The translations under genes were made by a program, and so were the position numbers. DNA of 64,000 nt from Cupriavidus plantarum. Lineage in GTDB: Bacteria; Pseudomonadota; Gammaproteobacteria; Burkholderiales; Burkholderiaceae. Shown in pieces: positions 20,069-27,936 of the stretch. Every line of letters begins with the position of its first letter. Within the stretch, counting starts at the first letter, position 1. The notes beneath the pieces were generated by a model that was not told where the DNA came from, did no database searches, and saw only the letters and a list, made by a program, of their open reading frames with translations. Location of the stretch: positions 474,129-538,128 of the forward strand of contig NZ_CAJPUX010000005.1 of assembly GCF_905397285.1 (NCBI RefSeq), in the 5' to 3' direction.

Positions 20069-21211
20069 ATGACCGCGGCCTCTTCACACCGTTATCCGCT
20101 GTTCGACGTCGCCGTGATCGGCGGCGGCCTGGTCGGCTCGGCCGTGGCCTACGGCCTGCGCAAGAGCGTCGGCACCGTCGCCGTGCTCGACGAAGGCGAT
20201 ATCGCGCTGCGCGCGTCGCGCGGCAACTTCGGCCTTGTCTGGCTCCAGAGCAAGGGCTACGGCATGGGCGACTACAGCCGCTGGACGCTGAACTCCACGC
20301 GCCTGTGGCCCAGGCTGGCGGCCGACATCCTCAAGGAAACCGGCATCGACGTTGCGCTCGAACAGAAAGGCGGCCTCACACCGCTGATGGGCGACTACGA
20401 AGTCGAGGCCCGCCTCGCATGGGTCAACAAGCTGATGTCGCAGCCCGGCGTGGAACCGTACGAGTGGAAGCTGCTCGACCACCATCAGGCCGCGTCGCTG
20501 GTGCCGGGCCTCGGCCCGGACGTGACGGGCGCCATCTGGACTCCCCACGACGGCATCGTCAACCCGCTCAAGCTGCTGCGCGCGTTCCATACCGCGTTCA
20601 GCACGAGCGGCGTCGAGTATTTGCCCAATCACGGCGTGACGCAGATCGTGCAGCAAGGCAGCGGCGACTTCGTGCTGACCACCCCGAATGGCGAGGTGCG
20701 GGCGCGCAAGATCGTGCTGGCCGGCGGCCTGCGTAACGGCGACCTCGGCCGCATGGTCGGCATCGACCTGCCGATGGCGCCGCAGCGCGGCCAGATTCTC
20801 GTGCTCGAACGCACGCGCCGCCTGCTCGATACGCCGATGGTCACGCTGCGCCAGAACGACGAAGGTAGCTGGCTCGTCGGCGACTCGCAGGAAGACGCGG
20901 GTTACGCGGATCAGGTCACGACGCTGCCCGTGCTGGCGACGCTGGCCGACCGCGCGGTGCGCACGCTGCCCGCGCTGCGCGACGTGCGCACGGTACGCGC
21001 ATGGTCCGCGCTGCGTGTGCGGGCGAAAGACGGTTTTCCGGTCTACGAACAGTCGGCGACGCATCCCGGCGCGTTCATCGTCACCTGCCATAGCGGTGTG
21101 ACGCTGGCCGCGACCCATGCGATGCACCTTGCGCCGATGATCGCCGCGGGCGCGCTGCCGCCCGAGCTGTCCATCTTTTCGACCCGGAGATTCCATGTTC
21201 AAACGCATTGA
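20069..21211 (+). CDS. FAD-dependent oxidoreductase, opine-oxidase B/HcnC-like subunit
   Basis: A 380-residue D-amino-acid-oxidase-type (DAO) flavoprotein. The N-terminal FAD-binding motif reads DVAVIGGGLVGSAVAYGLRK. It is the probable catalytic subunit of a membrane-linked dehydrogenase like opine oxidase (OoxB), hydrogen cyanide synthase (HcnC) or D-hydroxyproline dehydrogenase. GGGAGG at 20055-20060 supports ATG 20069 over 20045. It overlaps the next gene by 17 bp, and the three subunits form one operon. Confidence 0.9.
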   Translation: MTAASSHRYPLFDVAVIGGGLVGSAVAYGLRKSVGTVAVLDEGDIALRASRGNFGLVWLQSKGYGMGDYSRWTLNSTRLWPRLAADILKETGIDVALEQKGGLTPLMGDYEVEARLAWVNKLMSQPGVEPYEWKLLDHHQAASLVPGLGPDVTGAIWTPHDGIVNPLKLLRAFHTAFSTSGVEYLPNHGVTQIVQQGSGDFVLTTPNGEVRARKIVLAGGLRNGDLGRMVGIDLPMAPQRGQILVLERTRRLLDTPMVTLRQNDEGSWLVGDSQEDAGYADQVTTLPVLATLADRAVRTLPALRDVRTVRAWSALRVRAKDGFPVYEQSATHPGAFIVTCHSGVTLAATHAMHLAPMIAAGALPPELSIFSTRRFHVQTH

Positions 21212-21503
21212 CGCGGCCGTGATGCAAGACACGGCTCGCAAGGTACGGGTCACGGTGGATGGCGCCGTGCTCGAATGCCGTGAAGGCGACAGCGTCGCTT
21301 CGGCCCTGTTCGCGGCCAACGTGCTGGCCTGTCGCGATACCGCCGTATCCGGCGCTGCGCGCGGCCCGTATTGCATGATGGGCGTGTGCTACGACTGCCT
21401 CGTGCGTATCGATGGCCGGCCCAACCAGCAGGCCTGCATGGCGCGCGTGCGCGATGGCATGACGGTGGAGCGCCAGCTGGGCGCGCGCGAGGTGGCCGTA
21501 TGA
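21195..21503 (+). CDS. Small [2Fe-2S] subunit, OoxC/HcnA-like
   Basis: A 102-residue ferredoxin-fold protein with CMMGVCYDCLV followed by a fourth Cys (QQAC), the cluster-binding pattern of HcnA and similar small subunits. It passes electrons between the two flavoprotein subunits. It overlaps the catalytic-subunit gene at its 5' end and the large-subunit gene by an ATGA at its 3' end, so all three are translationally coupled. Confidence 0.9.
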   Translation: MFKRIDAAVMQDTARKVRVTVDGAVLECREGDSVASALFAANVLACRDTAVSGAARGPYCMMGVCYDCLVRIDGRPNQQACMARVRDGMTVERQLGAREVAV

Positions 21504-22972
21504 GCGCCGCCATCATGACGTGCGACCTGCTCGTGGTTGGCGCGGGGCCTGCCGGTCTCGCCGCCGCGACGCAGGCGGCCGAGCTCGGTCTTTCGACGGT
21601 GCTGATCGACGAGCAGCCCGCTCCGGGCGGACAGATCTATCGCGCGATCGGCACTACGCCCGTGCAGAACCGGGACATCCTCGGCGCGGACTACTGGCAC
21701 GGCCTGAACCTGCTGAAGCCGTTCGAGACGAGCGGCGCGCGGCATCTGGCGTCGGCCACGGTATGGTCGATCAACGCGCGCGCGGGGGAAGCCAACGACG
21801 CGCCGGCTGGCTACGAGGTGGCCTACTCCGTCGCGCGTCCGGGCGAAGATCCGCAAGCCGCGCTGCTGCACTGCCGTCATATCATCCTGGCCACCGGCGC
21901 GCAGGAGCGTCCGTTCCCGATACCGGGATGGACGCTTCCCGGCGTCATCACGGCCGGCGCCGCTCAGATCCTGCTGAAGACCTCGGGCGTCGTGCCGGAA
22001 GGACGCACCGTGCTGGCGGGGGGCGGGCCACTGTTGTACCTGCTCGCGTATCAGTACCTCAACGCGGGCGTGAAGCTCGACGCGATTCTTGAGACCACCG
22101 CGAGCGGCCAGTGGCGCGAGGCCCTGCCGCACGCATGGGGCTTCCTGCGGTCGCCGTATCTGGGCAAGGGCCTCAAGCTACTGCGCGCGGTGCGCAAGGC
22201 CGTGCCGATCGTCAGCGGTGTGACCGCGCTCGAAGCGGTGGCTGGCGTCAATGGCCAGGTCGCGCAGCTGCGATACGAAGCCGATGGCGAGCGTCACACG
22301 ATCGCGGTCGACCAGTTGCTGCTGCACCAGGGCGTGGTCCCCAACACCAACCTGTCGCGCGCGATCGGCGCCGAACACGTGTGGAACGAGCGGCAGGACT
22401 GCTGGGAGCCGCAGGTCGATGCATGGGGCGCGACCTCCGTGCCGAACGTGACGATCGCGGGCGACGGCGCCGGCATCGCGGGCGCGATGGCGGCCGAACA
22501 CCGGGGCCGCGTGGCCGCGGTGCACGCCGCCGTGGCACTCGGCCGCATCGACACGGCCGCGCGCGATGCCAGGGCCGCCGCGCATCTGGAAGCGCTGAAG
22601 CGCGCGACACGCGGCCGCGAGTTTTTCGAGGTGCTGTACCGCCCATTGCCCCAGTTCCGCCGTCCGGTGGGCGACACCATCGTCTGCCGCTGCGAGGAAG
22701 CTACGGCCGAGCAGGTACGCCATGCCGCGCGTATCGGCTGCCAGGGACCGAACCAGCTGAAGGCGTTCCTGCGCTGCGGCATGGGGCCGTGCCAGGGCCG
22801 CTTCTGCGGGCTCACCGTGACCGAACTCATCGCCGACGAGCAACAGCGCCATCCGCGCGACGTCGGCTACTACCGGCTGCGGTTTCCCACGAAGCCGGTC
22901 ACGCTCGGCGAACTCGCGACGCTGCCACAGACGCAGGCATCGCGCGAGGCGGTCGTGCGGTTCAAGAAATAA
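21500..22972 (+). CDS. FAD/NAD(P)-type large subunit with BFD-like [2Fe-2S] domain, OoxA/HcnB-like
   Basis: A 490-residue subunit. It has an N-terminal dinucleotide-binding motif (LLVVGAGPAGLAAATQAAEL) and a second motif at about 208-222. A C-terminal bacterioferritin-associated-ferredoxin-like domain has CRCEEAT, then CGMGPCQGRFCG, giving the CxC...Cx4Cx3C set that binds [2Fe-2S]. This architecture is shared by OoxA, HcnB and LhpE-type subunits. It completes the three-subunit dehydrogenase. The order here (DAO, small FeS, large) differs from hcnABC and argues against cyanide production; an opine, N-substituted amino acid or cyclic imino acid is more likely. Confidence 0.9.
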   Translation: MSAAIMTCDLLVVGAGPAGLAAATQAAELGLSTVLIDEQPAPGGQIYRAIGTTPVQNRDILGADYWHGLNLLKPFETSGARHLASATVWSINARAGEANDAPAGYEVAYSVARPGEDPQAALLHCRHIILATGAQERPFPIPGWTLPGVITAGAAQILLKTSGVVPEGRTVLAGGGPLLYLLAYQYLNAGVKLDAILETTASGQWREALPHAWGFLRSPYLGKGLKLLRAVRKAVPIVSGVTALEAVAGVNGQVAQLRYEADGERHTIAVDQLLLHQGVVPNTNLSRAIGAEHVWNERQDCWEPQVDAWGATSVPNVTIAGDGAGIAGAMAAEHRGRVAAVHAAVALGRIDTAARDARAAAHLEALKRATRGREFFEVLYRPLPQFRRPVGDTIVCRCEEATAEQVRHAARIGCQGPNQLKAFLRCGMGPCQGRFCGLTVTELIADEQQRHPRDVGYYRLRFPTKPVTLGELATLPQTQASREAVVRFKK

Positions 22973-22977
22973 CAGGC

Positions 22978-23012
22978 AGCACCGAAAGCAGCACCGAAAG
23001 CAGCATCGAAGC
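22978..23012. repeat. 12-bp tandem repeat after the large-subunit gene
   Basis: AGCACCGAAAGC occurs twice in tandem (22978-22989, 22990-23001), followed by a diverged third unit to 23012. It starts right after the stop codon. Confidence 0.8.
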
Positions 23013-23025
23013 AACGACATAACGA

Positions 23026-23048
23026 GCGGGCCCGGTACGCCGGCCCGC
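23026..23048. terminator. GC-rich hairpin between dehydrogenase genes and TctC receptor
   Basis: GCGGGCCCGG (23026-23035) pairs with CCGGCCCGC (23040-23048) with one bulge and a TACG loop. No T-run follows. It may partly terminate the dehydrogenase transcript or protect its 3' end while the receptor gene is read through. Confidence 0.4.
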
Positions 23049-23113
23049 CGAGCCATACCAGCATAGCGACGACATCCTGAGAGCACCCTTAACCTAATTT
23101 TCGAGAAATCATC

Positions 23114-24079
23114 ATGGCGTTTTCCAAGATCGTCCCCGCTCTCGCGCTCGCCCTGGCCGCAGCCCACGGTATGGCACAGGATCTGCCCGCGGGCCCCATC
23201 CGCATGCTCGTGGGCTTCGCGCCCGGCGGCGGCAACGACGTCATCGCGCGCACGGTCGCGACGCAGTTCCAGCTGAACACGAAGACCACGATCGTCGTGG
23301 AGAACAAGCCCGGTGGCGGCAGCACGCTGGCCACGGCCGAGATGGCGCGCGCGAAGCCGGATGGCACGGTCCTCCTGCTCGGCTCCGTCGGCGGCCAGGC
23401 CATCGCGCCTTCGATCTACAGCAAGCTGCCCTACGATCCGGTCAAGGGCGTGCAGCCCGTGTCGCTCGTGGCCAAGTCCGCCAATGCGCTGGTCGTGAAC
23501 AACGATCTGCCGGTGAAGAACGTGCAGGAGCTGCTCGCGTACGCGAAGGCGAACCCGGGCAAGCTCAACGTGACCTCGCCGGGCAACGGCACGATCTCGC
23601 ACCTGTCCGCCGAACTCTTCAAGAGCATGGCGGGCGTGCAGATCACGCATATCCCCTACCGTGGCGATGCCCCGGCCATGCAGGACGTGATGGCGGGCCA
23701 GGCGCAGATGACCTTCGCGAGCCTTCCGTCGGCAAAGGCCGGCGCGGACTCGGGTAAGGTACGCATCATCGCGGTGACGAGCACCGACCGCGTGAAGACC
23801 ATGCCGAATGTACCGACGATCGCCGAGTCCGGTGTGCCGGGCTATGAAGTGGTGTCGTGGTACGGCGTATTCACGACCGGCGGCACGCCGATGCCCGTGG
23901 TCAACCGCCTTGCGCAGGAAATCGCCGCGGTCGTTGCGCAGCCCGCGATCCGCGATTCGATCACCAAGCAAGGCATGGAACCCGCGGCACTGGGTCCGGT
24001 GGAGTTCACGCAGCTCGTGAACCGCGATTCGCAGAAGTGGGACAAGGTGGTCAAGAGCGTCGGCATCAAGCTCGACTGA
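23114..24079 (+). CDS. Bug/TctC-family periplasmic solute receptor
   Basis: A 321-residue secreted binding protein. The signal peptide ends at about residue 22 (AHGMAQDL). Family marks are IRMLVGFAPGGGNDVIARTV, VENKPGGGSTLATAEMA and HIPYRGDAPAMQDVM. Bug proteins bind small carboxylates, and Burkholderiales genomes hold many of them without TctAB membrane partners, as here. It follows the dehydrogenase operon by 140 bp and is a good candidate for delivering its substrate. Confidence 0.9.
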   Translation: MAFSKIVPALALALAAAHGMAQDLPAGPIRMLVGFAPGGGNDVIARTVATQFQLNTKTTIVVENKPGGGSTLATAEMARAKPDGTVLLLGSVGGQAIAPSIYSKLPYDPVKGVQPVSLVAKSANALVVNNDLPVKNVQELLAYAKANPGKLNVTSPGNGTISHLSAELFKSMAGVQITHIPYRGDAPAMQDVMAGQAQMTFASLPSAKAGADSGKVRIIAVTSTDRVKTMPNVPTIAESGVPGYEVVSWYGVFTTGGTPMPVVNRLAQEIAAVVAQPAIRDSITKQGMEPAALGPVEFTQLVNRDSQKWDKVVKSVGIKLD

Positions 24080-24119
24080 TTCCCGTCAACGTCGTACTGG
24101 CCTTCCGAAGAGGTAAAGC

Positions 24120-26162
24120 ATGACGGGAAATCTTTATGCCCGGGGCAGCGTCCTTGCGCTCGGGCTGATCGCTGCCGCCGCGATGTCCGCGTGCGGCGGC
24201 AATCGGTGGGCAACGTCCTCCACCGTGGCCACGTCCGCGCCGGACTGGCTCCATGTGGTGCGGCGCGATGCCTACGACGGCATCACCGACGATCTGGTCA
24301 CGGGCGGACTCGGCATGGCGGGCGTGAGTGCCGCGGCCACGCCGTATCGCGATCCGGCGGGGCCGACGAACGCGCCAACCTACGCCGAGCTGCGCCGCGC
24401 GGTCATCAAGCGACCGCCCTCCTCCACCAATGGATTCGGCCGCCTGTTCGGGCCGAACGTCGATCCGGCGACGGGACGCATATCGGGCACGGGTCAGGTC
24501 GCGGGCGACGAGGTGCTCGCCTACGCCGACGATGGCAGCGGCACGCAAATGGCGGGACTATTGCTGCAGGTACCGCGCAGCTTCGATCCCCAACACGCCT
24601 GCATTGTCGCGATCGCCACACCCGGCAGCCAGAACGTGCTCAGCGACATGCTGCGCGCGGGGTACTGGGGCTTCACGCATGGCTGCGCGGTGGTGTGGGC
24701 GGACAAGGCCCTCGGCGCGGGTGTGCACGACATCGATGCGGGCCGCGGGGTTGGCATCGATGGACAACTCGTGACACGTGGCGGGCGCCTCTCGCAGCGC
24801 GACGATGCCGCGCTGCGCGCCTATGCCGCGGCGCACCCGCATCGGCTCGCGTACAAGTGGGCCGATGCCGGATGGACGCAGGAAGCCGACTGGGGACCGT
24901 CGGTGCTGCGCGCGGTGGAGTTCGCATTGTTCGAGCTGGGGGGGCGTTCCTGGCCGTCGGGCGCCACGGTGACCCGCGCGAACACACGAATCATCGCCAC
25001 CGGCTTTTCGAATGGCGGCGGCGCGGTGCTGAAGGCGGCCGAGCAGGACACGCGGCATCTGCTCGATGGCGTGGTCGCGATGTCGCCGCAGATCCTGCCG
25101 CGCAACGATTCACGCATCGTGGTGACGCAAGGTAGTACGCCACGCAATGCGGCGCGCACGATCTTCGACAAGCTCACGTTCACCAACCTGTACAACGCCT
25201 GTGCCGCGCTGGCCCTGCCGGATACGCCCGGTGCATCGGGCCTGACGTATGCCGCCAACCGTTGCGCGTCGCTCGCCGATGCGGGGCTGCTCAAAGGCAA
25301 GACCACGAGCGAGCAGGCACGCGAGGCGCTCGACAAGCTGCATGCTTATGGCATGCAAACCGAGGCCGATGCGCAGATCGCCGGCGGCGCGATGGCGGAG
25401 CAGAGCACGCTGGGGCAGGCGAGCCAGTATGGGCGCTTTACCGCCGTGGATGCCTTGTGCGGGCTCAGCTTCGCGGCGGTCGATGCGAGCGGTCGTCCAC
25501 GCAAGCCGACGGCCAATGAAGCCGCGCAGTGGTACGTGACGCAGGCCGGCGGGACGCCCGATGGATCCATCGTCACCGTCATCAACGATGCCGACCCGGC
25601 GGGCGCGCGCAAGTCGTCCATGTCGACGTCCGCGTCGACGGGCCGGCAGGACTACAACTTCGATGCGGCGATGTGCCTGCGGGAGTTGTCGGTCGGCACC
25701 TCGGCCAATGCGAAGCGCGTGCAGGCGGGATTGCAGTCGGTGCTGGCGACGGGCGATGTGGGCAATCTGCCGACGCTCATCGTGCATGGCCGCGCGGATC
25801 CGGTGGAACCGCCTGACTTCACGAGCCGCCCTTATCTCGGGCTGCATTCGCTGGTGTCGGGCGATGGCGCCAACCTTCGGTATGTCGAGGTCACGCGTGC
25901 CACGCATGGCGAGCCCGGTGCGACGGCTCGCGGGATGGTGCCGCTGACGCCGTATCAGTTGCGCGCGCTGGAAGCCATGTGGGCGCATCTGGCCAGTGGC
26001 GCGCCGTTGCCACCGAGTCAGGTAGTGCGGACATCGGCGCCGAGCGGCGTCGCGGGAGGCAAGCCGCAGGTCGAGGCGGTGGATCTGCCCGCGATTGCCG
26101 CCACGCCCGCTGCGGGAGATCGGATCGTCGTGGCGCGCGGTGTGGTGAAGGTGCCGGAGTAA
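24120..26162 (+). CDS. D-(-)-3-hydroxybutyrate oligomer hydrolase, lipoprotein
   Basis: A 680-residue enzyme, the size of the known Ralstonia 3HB-oligomer hydrolase family, which cuts oligomers left from poly-3-hydroxybutyrate degradation into monomers. The N-terminus is a lipoprotein signal (AAAAMSACGG). The nucleophile is Ser297 in GFSNGGG. A PTLIVHGRADPVEPP segment probably carries the acid residue and a VTRATHGEPG segment near the end the His. GAGG precedes ATG 24120. It starts 40 bp after the receptor gene but is unrelated in function. Confidence 0.9.
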   Translation: MTGNLYARGSVLALGLIAAAAMSACGGNRWATSSTVATSAPDWLHVVRRDAYDGITDDLVTGGLGMAGVSAAATPYRDPAGPTNAPTYAELRRAVIKRPPSSTNGFGRLFGPNVDPATGRISGTGQVAGDEVLAYADDGSGTQMAGLLLQVPRSFDPQHACIVAIATPGSQNVLSDMLRAGYWGFTHGCAVVWADKALGAGVHDIDAGRGVGIDGQLVTRGGRLSQRDDAALRAYAAAHPHRLAYKWADAGWTQEADWGPSVLRAVEFALFELGGRSWPSGATVTRANTRIIATGFSNGGGAVLKAAEQDTRHLLDGVVAMSPQILPRNDSRIVVTQGSTPRNAARTIFDKLTFTNLYNACAALALPDTPGASGLTYAANRCASLADAGLLKGKTTSEQAREALDKLHAYGMQTEADAQIAGGAMAEQSTLGQASQYGRFTAVDALCGLSFAAVDASGRPRKPTANEAAQWYVTQAGGTPDGSIVTVINDADPAGARKSSMSTSASTGRQDYNFDAAMCLRELSVGTSANAKRVQAGLQSVLATGDVGNLPTLIVHGRADPVEPPDFTSRPYLGLHSLVSGDGANLRYVEVTRATHGEPGATARGMVPLTPYQLRALEAMWAHLASGAPLPPSQVVRTSAPSGVAGGKPQVEAVDLPAIAATPAAGDRIVVARGVVKVPE

Positions 26163-26251
26163 CGTGGCCGAAGTAACGCGGCCGAAGTAAGCGGCCGAAG
26201 TAACGTGGCCGAAGTAACGTGGCCGAAGTAACGCAGCCGAAGTAACGCGGC
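26159..26251. repeat. 14-bp tandem repeat, about seven units, starting at the stop codon
   Basis: Units of GTAACGYGGCCGAA run from 26159 to 26251: four exact-period copies of the T or C form, one 13-bp copy (26187-26199), one variant (26228-26241) and a partial last unit. The first unit contains the TAA of the hydrolase gene, so expansion did not change the protein. It lies between two converging genes and could add to transcription termination. Confidence 0.88.
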
Positions 26252-26294
26252 AAGGCGCTAGCCAGCGCGTTACCCCACGCCGCCACCCGCGACG

Positions 26295-27629
26295 TTAGCG
26301 CGCCAGCTTGTCCAGCAGGCTGTACCACGCGACGCCCGCGCCGATGTAGCACCGTTGCAGGCCGTGGAAAGGAAACGGCGCGAGGGACGACACGGGGTAG
26401 GGAAACTCGGCCGTCTCTCGCGTCAGCCGCTCGGCGATATGCCTGCCGAAGCTCGTGCATAGCGCAATGCCGCGGCCATTGCAGCCGACCGCGATCGTGA
26501 TGCCCGGGGCAGGCTCGTGGACGTGCGGCATGAAATCCCGCGTTACCGCGATCCGGCCGGCCCAGCGATATTCGAACTCGAGCGGTCCCAGTTGCGGGAA
26601 CAGCAGCGCGAGCGAGCGCTCGAGATGCGCGAAGTCTCCGCGCGCGCGCGGATCGGGAAATGCGCCCCGGCCACCGAGAAGCAGGCGGCCCGTATGGTCC
26701 TTGCGGAAATACAGCAGCAGCCGCTGCGACGTGGCCACCGTCTCGCCGCGCGCGAGGATGGCTTGCGCGGCCTGGCCATACAGGGGCCGCGTGGCGACGA
26801 TGAAGCTGTTGGCCGTCAGCAGCGTCTGCCGCAATCCCGGCCACAAGCCATCCGAATACCCATTGGTGGCGATCACGACATGCGAGGCGGTCACGCGCGC
26901 GCCGCTCGCCGTCGTCGCGATCCAGTGGCCGTCATGTCGTTCCAGCGAGGTGACCGCCGTGTTGCCATGAATCGCGGCGCCCATGCGCTGGGCGGCCGCG
27001 GCCAGTCCGCGTGCATACGCGAGCGGATGGATGGCGCCGGCGCGTCCATCGCACCAGCCGCCGGCAAAGGCGCGCGTACCGACGCGACGCTCGATGTCGG
27101 CGCGGTCGAGCAATTCCACTGGCACGCCGCGGCGCTGCCATTGCCGCGCGCGCGCGTGGAGCGCGGGTACCGACTTCGGGCCGTAGGCCAGCTGCAACCA
27201 CCCCTTTCTGACGGGATGGCAGTCGATGCCGTGACGCGCGACGAGGTCGAACACGAGATCGGCCGAACCGGACACCGCGTCGATCAACGCTTCCGCGCGC
27301 TCGCCGCCGAGCTGCTGCACGAGCTCATCGGGGTCGTGCTTGAGCGAAGGGTTGACCTGTCCGCCATTGCGGCCGGAGGCGCCCCATCCCGGCTCGTGGG
27401 CGTCGACGACACAGACATCGGTGCCTTGCTCGCGCAGATGCAATGCGGTCGACAGCCCCGTGTAACCCGCGCCGATCACGAGGACGTCCACGGTCTTCGG
27501 CACGCACAAGGGCGGCGTCGGCAATGCCGCCGGCGCGGTAGCCGACCACAGCGACGGTGCCGCGGGGGCCGTGGCGCGCGGGATGGCGAGTGCGGGGACG
27601 AGCGAAGGACTGGCGGAGGAGACGTTCAT
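26295..27629 (-). CDS. FAD-dependent amine/amino-acid oxidase (DadA/PuuB-like)
   Basis: A 444-residue DAO-fold flavoprotein. The FAD motif DVLVIGAGYTGLSTALHLRE begins near residue 48, after an unusual Ala/Pro-rich N-terminal extension of about 45 residues. WGASGRNGGQVNPSLK (84-99) is typical of gamma-glutamylputrescine oxidase (PuuB) and related amine oxidases. The last third has GGRGAFPDPR and WAGRIAVTRDFMPHV. No polyamine genes are nearby, so the substrate is open. It converges with the oligomer hydrolase. Confidence 0.88.
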   Translation of the reverse strand: MNVSSASPSLVPALAIPRATAPAAPSLWSATAPAALPTPPLCVPKTVDVLVIGAGYTGLSTALHLREQGTDVCVVDAHEPGWGASGRNGGQVNPSLKHDPDELVQQLGGERAEALIDAVSGSADLVFDLVARHGIDCHPVRKGWLQLAYGPKSVPALHARARQWQRRGVPVELLDRADIERRVGTRAFAGGWCDGRAGAIHPLAYARGLAAAAQRMGAAIHGNTAVTSLERHDGHWIATTASGARVTASHVVIATNGYSDGLWPGLRQTLLTANSFIVATRPLYGQAAQAILARGETVATSQRLLLYFRKDHTGRLLLGGRGAFPDPRARGDFAHLERSLALLFPQLGPLEFEYRWAGRIAVTRDFMPHVHEPAPGITIAVGCNGRGIALCTSFGRHIAERLTRETAEFPYPVSSLAPFPFHGLQRCYIGAGVAWYSLLDKLAR

Positions 27630-27936
27630 GGTGCGAGGGGCCGTGCAACGAGCTGGGAGCGAGGCTGACGAGGGTGACGAGGGCGAAGCAAGCGGACCGT
27701 CGAGCCAATGCGCAGCGAGTCTAATGGCAGCGCGGCGCCCGGTAAACGTGTCAGACCAACCGCATACTGATTAATTTGTAACCGTCCGCCCATGACGCGG
27801 CGCGGCGAGCCGAAACGAAGCGATGCCGCCAGAAGCGAAGTGTTCGGGCGTACATGGGCGGCGATCCATCACGTTGCACGAAGCTGTCACATGCCGTTCG
27901 TAGCCTGCGGTCCCATCGTTCCCGAACCGAGCCGCC
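27630..27936. other. 307-bp divergent intergenic region
   Basis: No gene is supported. It holds an AT-rich patch at 27763-27782 (ACTGATTAATTTGTA), a likely promoter element for one or both flanking genes. On the minus strand it contains a TTCGC-N15-TTCGT match (27815-27839) that resembles a Hrp/PIP box but points away from the 711-residue gene. Confidence 0.6.

Noticed and set aside
20069..22972. Hydrogen cyanide synthase (hcnABC)
   Set aside because: Subunit order differs from hcnABC and the LysR, receptor and lyase neighbours fit amino-acid or opine catabolism better; kept only as the same family.
27815..27839. Minus-strand TTCGC-N15-TTCGT match to the Hrp/PIP box
   Set aside because: It points towards the oxidase gene rather than the effector-like gene, and no YANNNT element stands at the expected 30-32 bp. 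A single match of this short pattern is easily due to chance.
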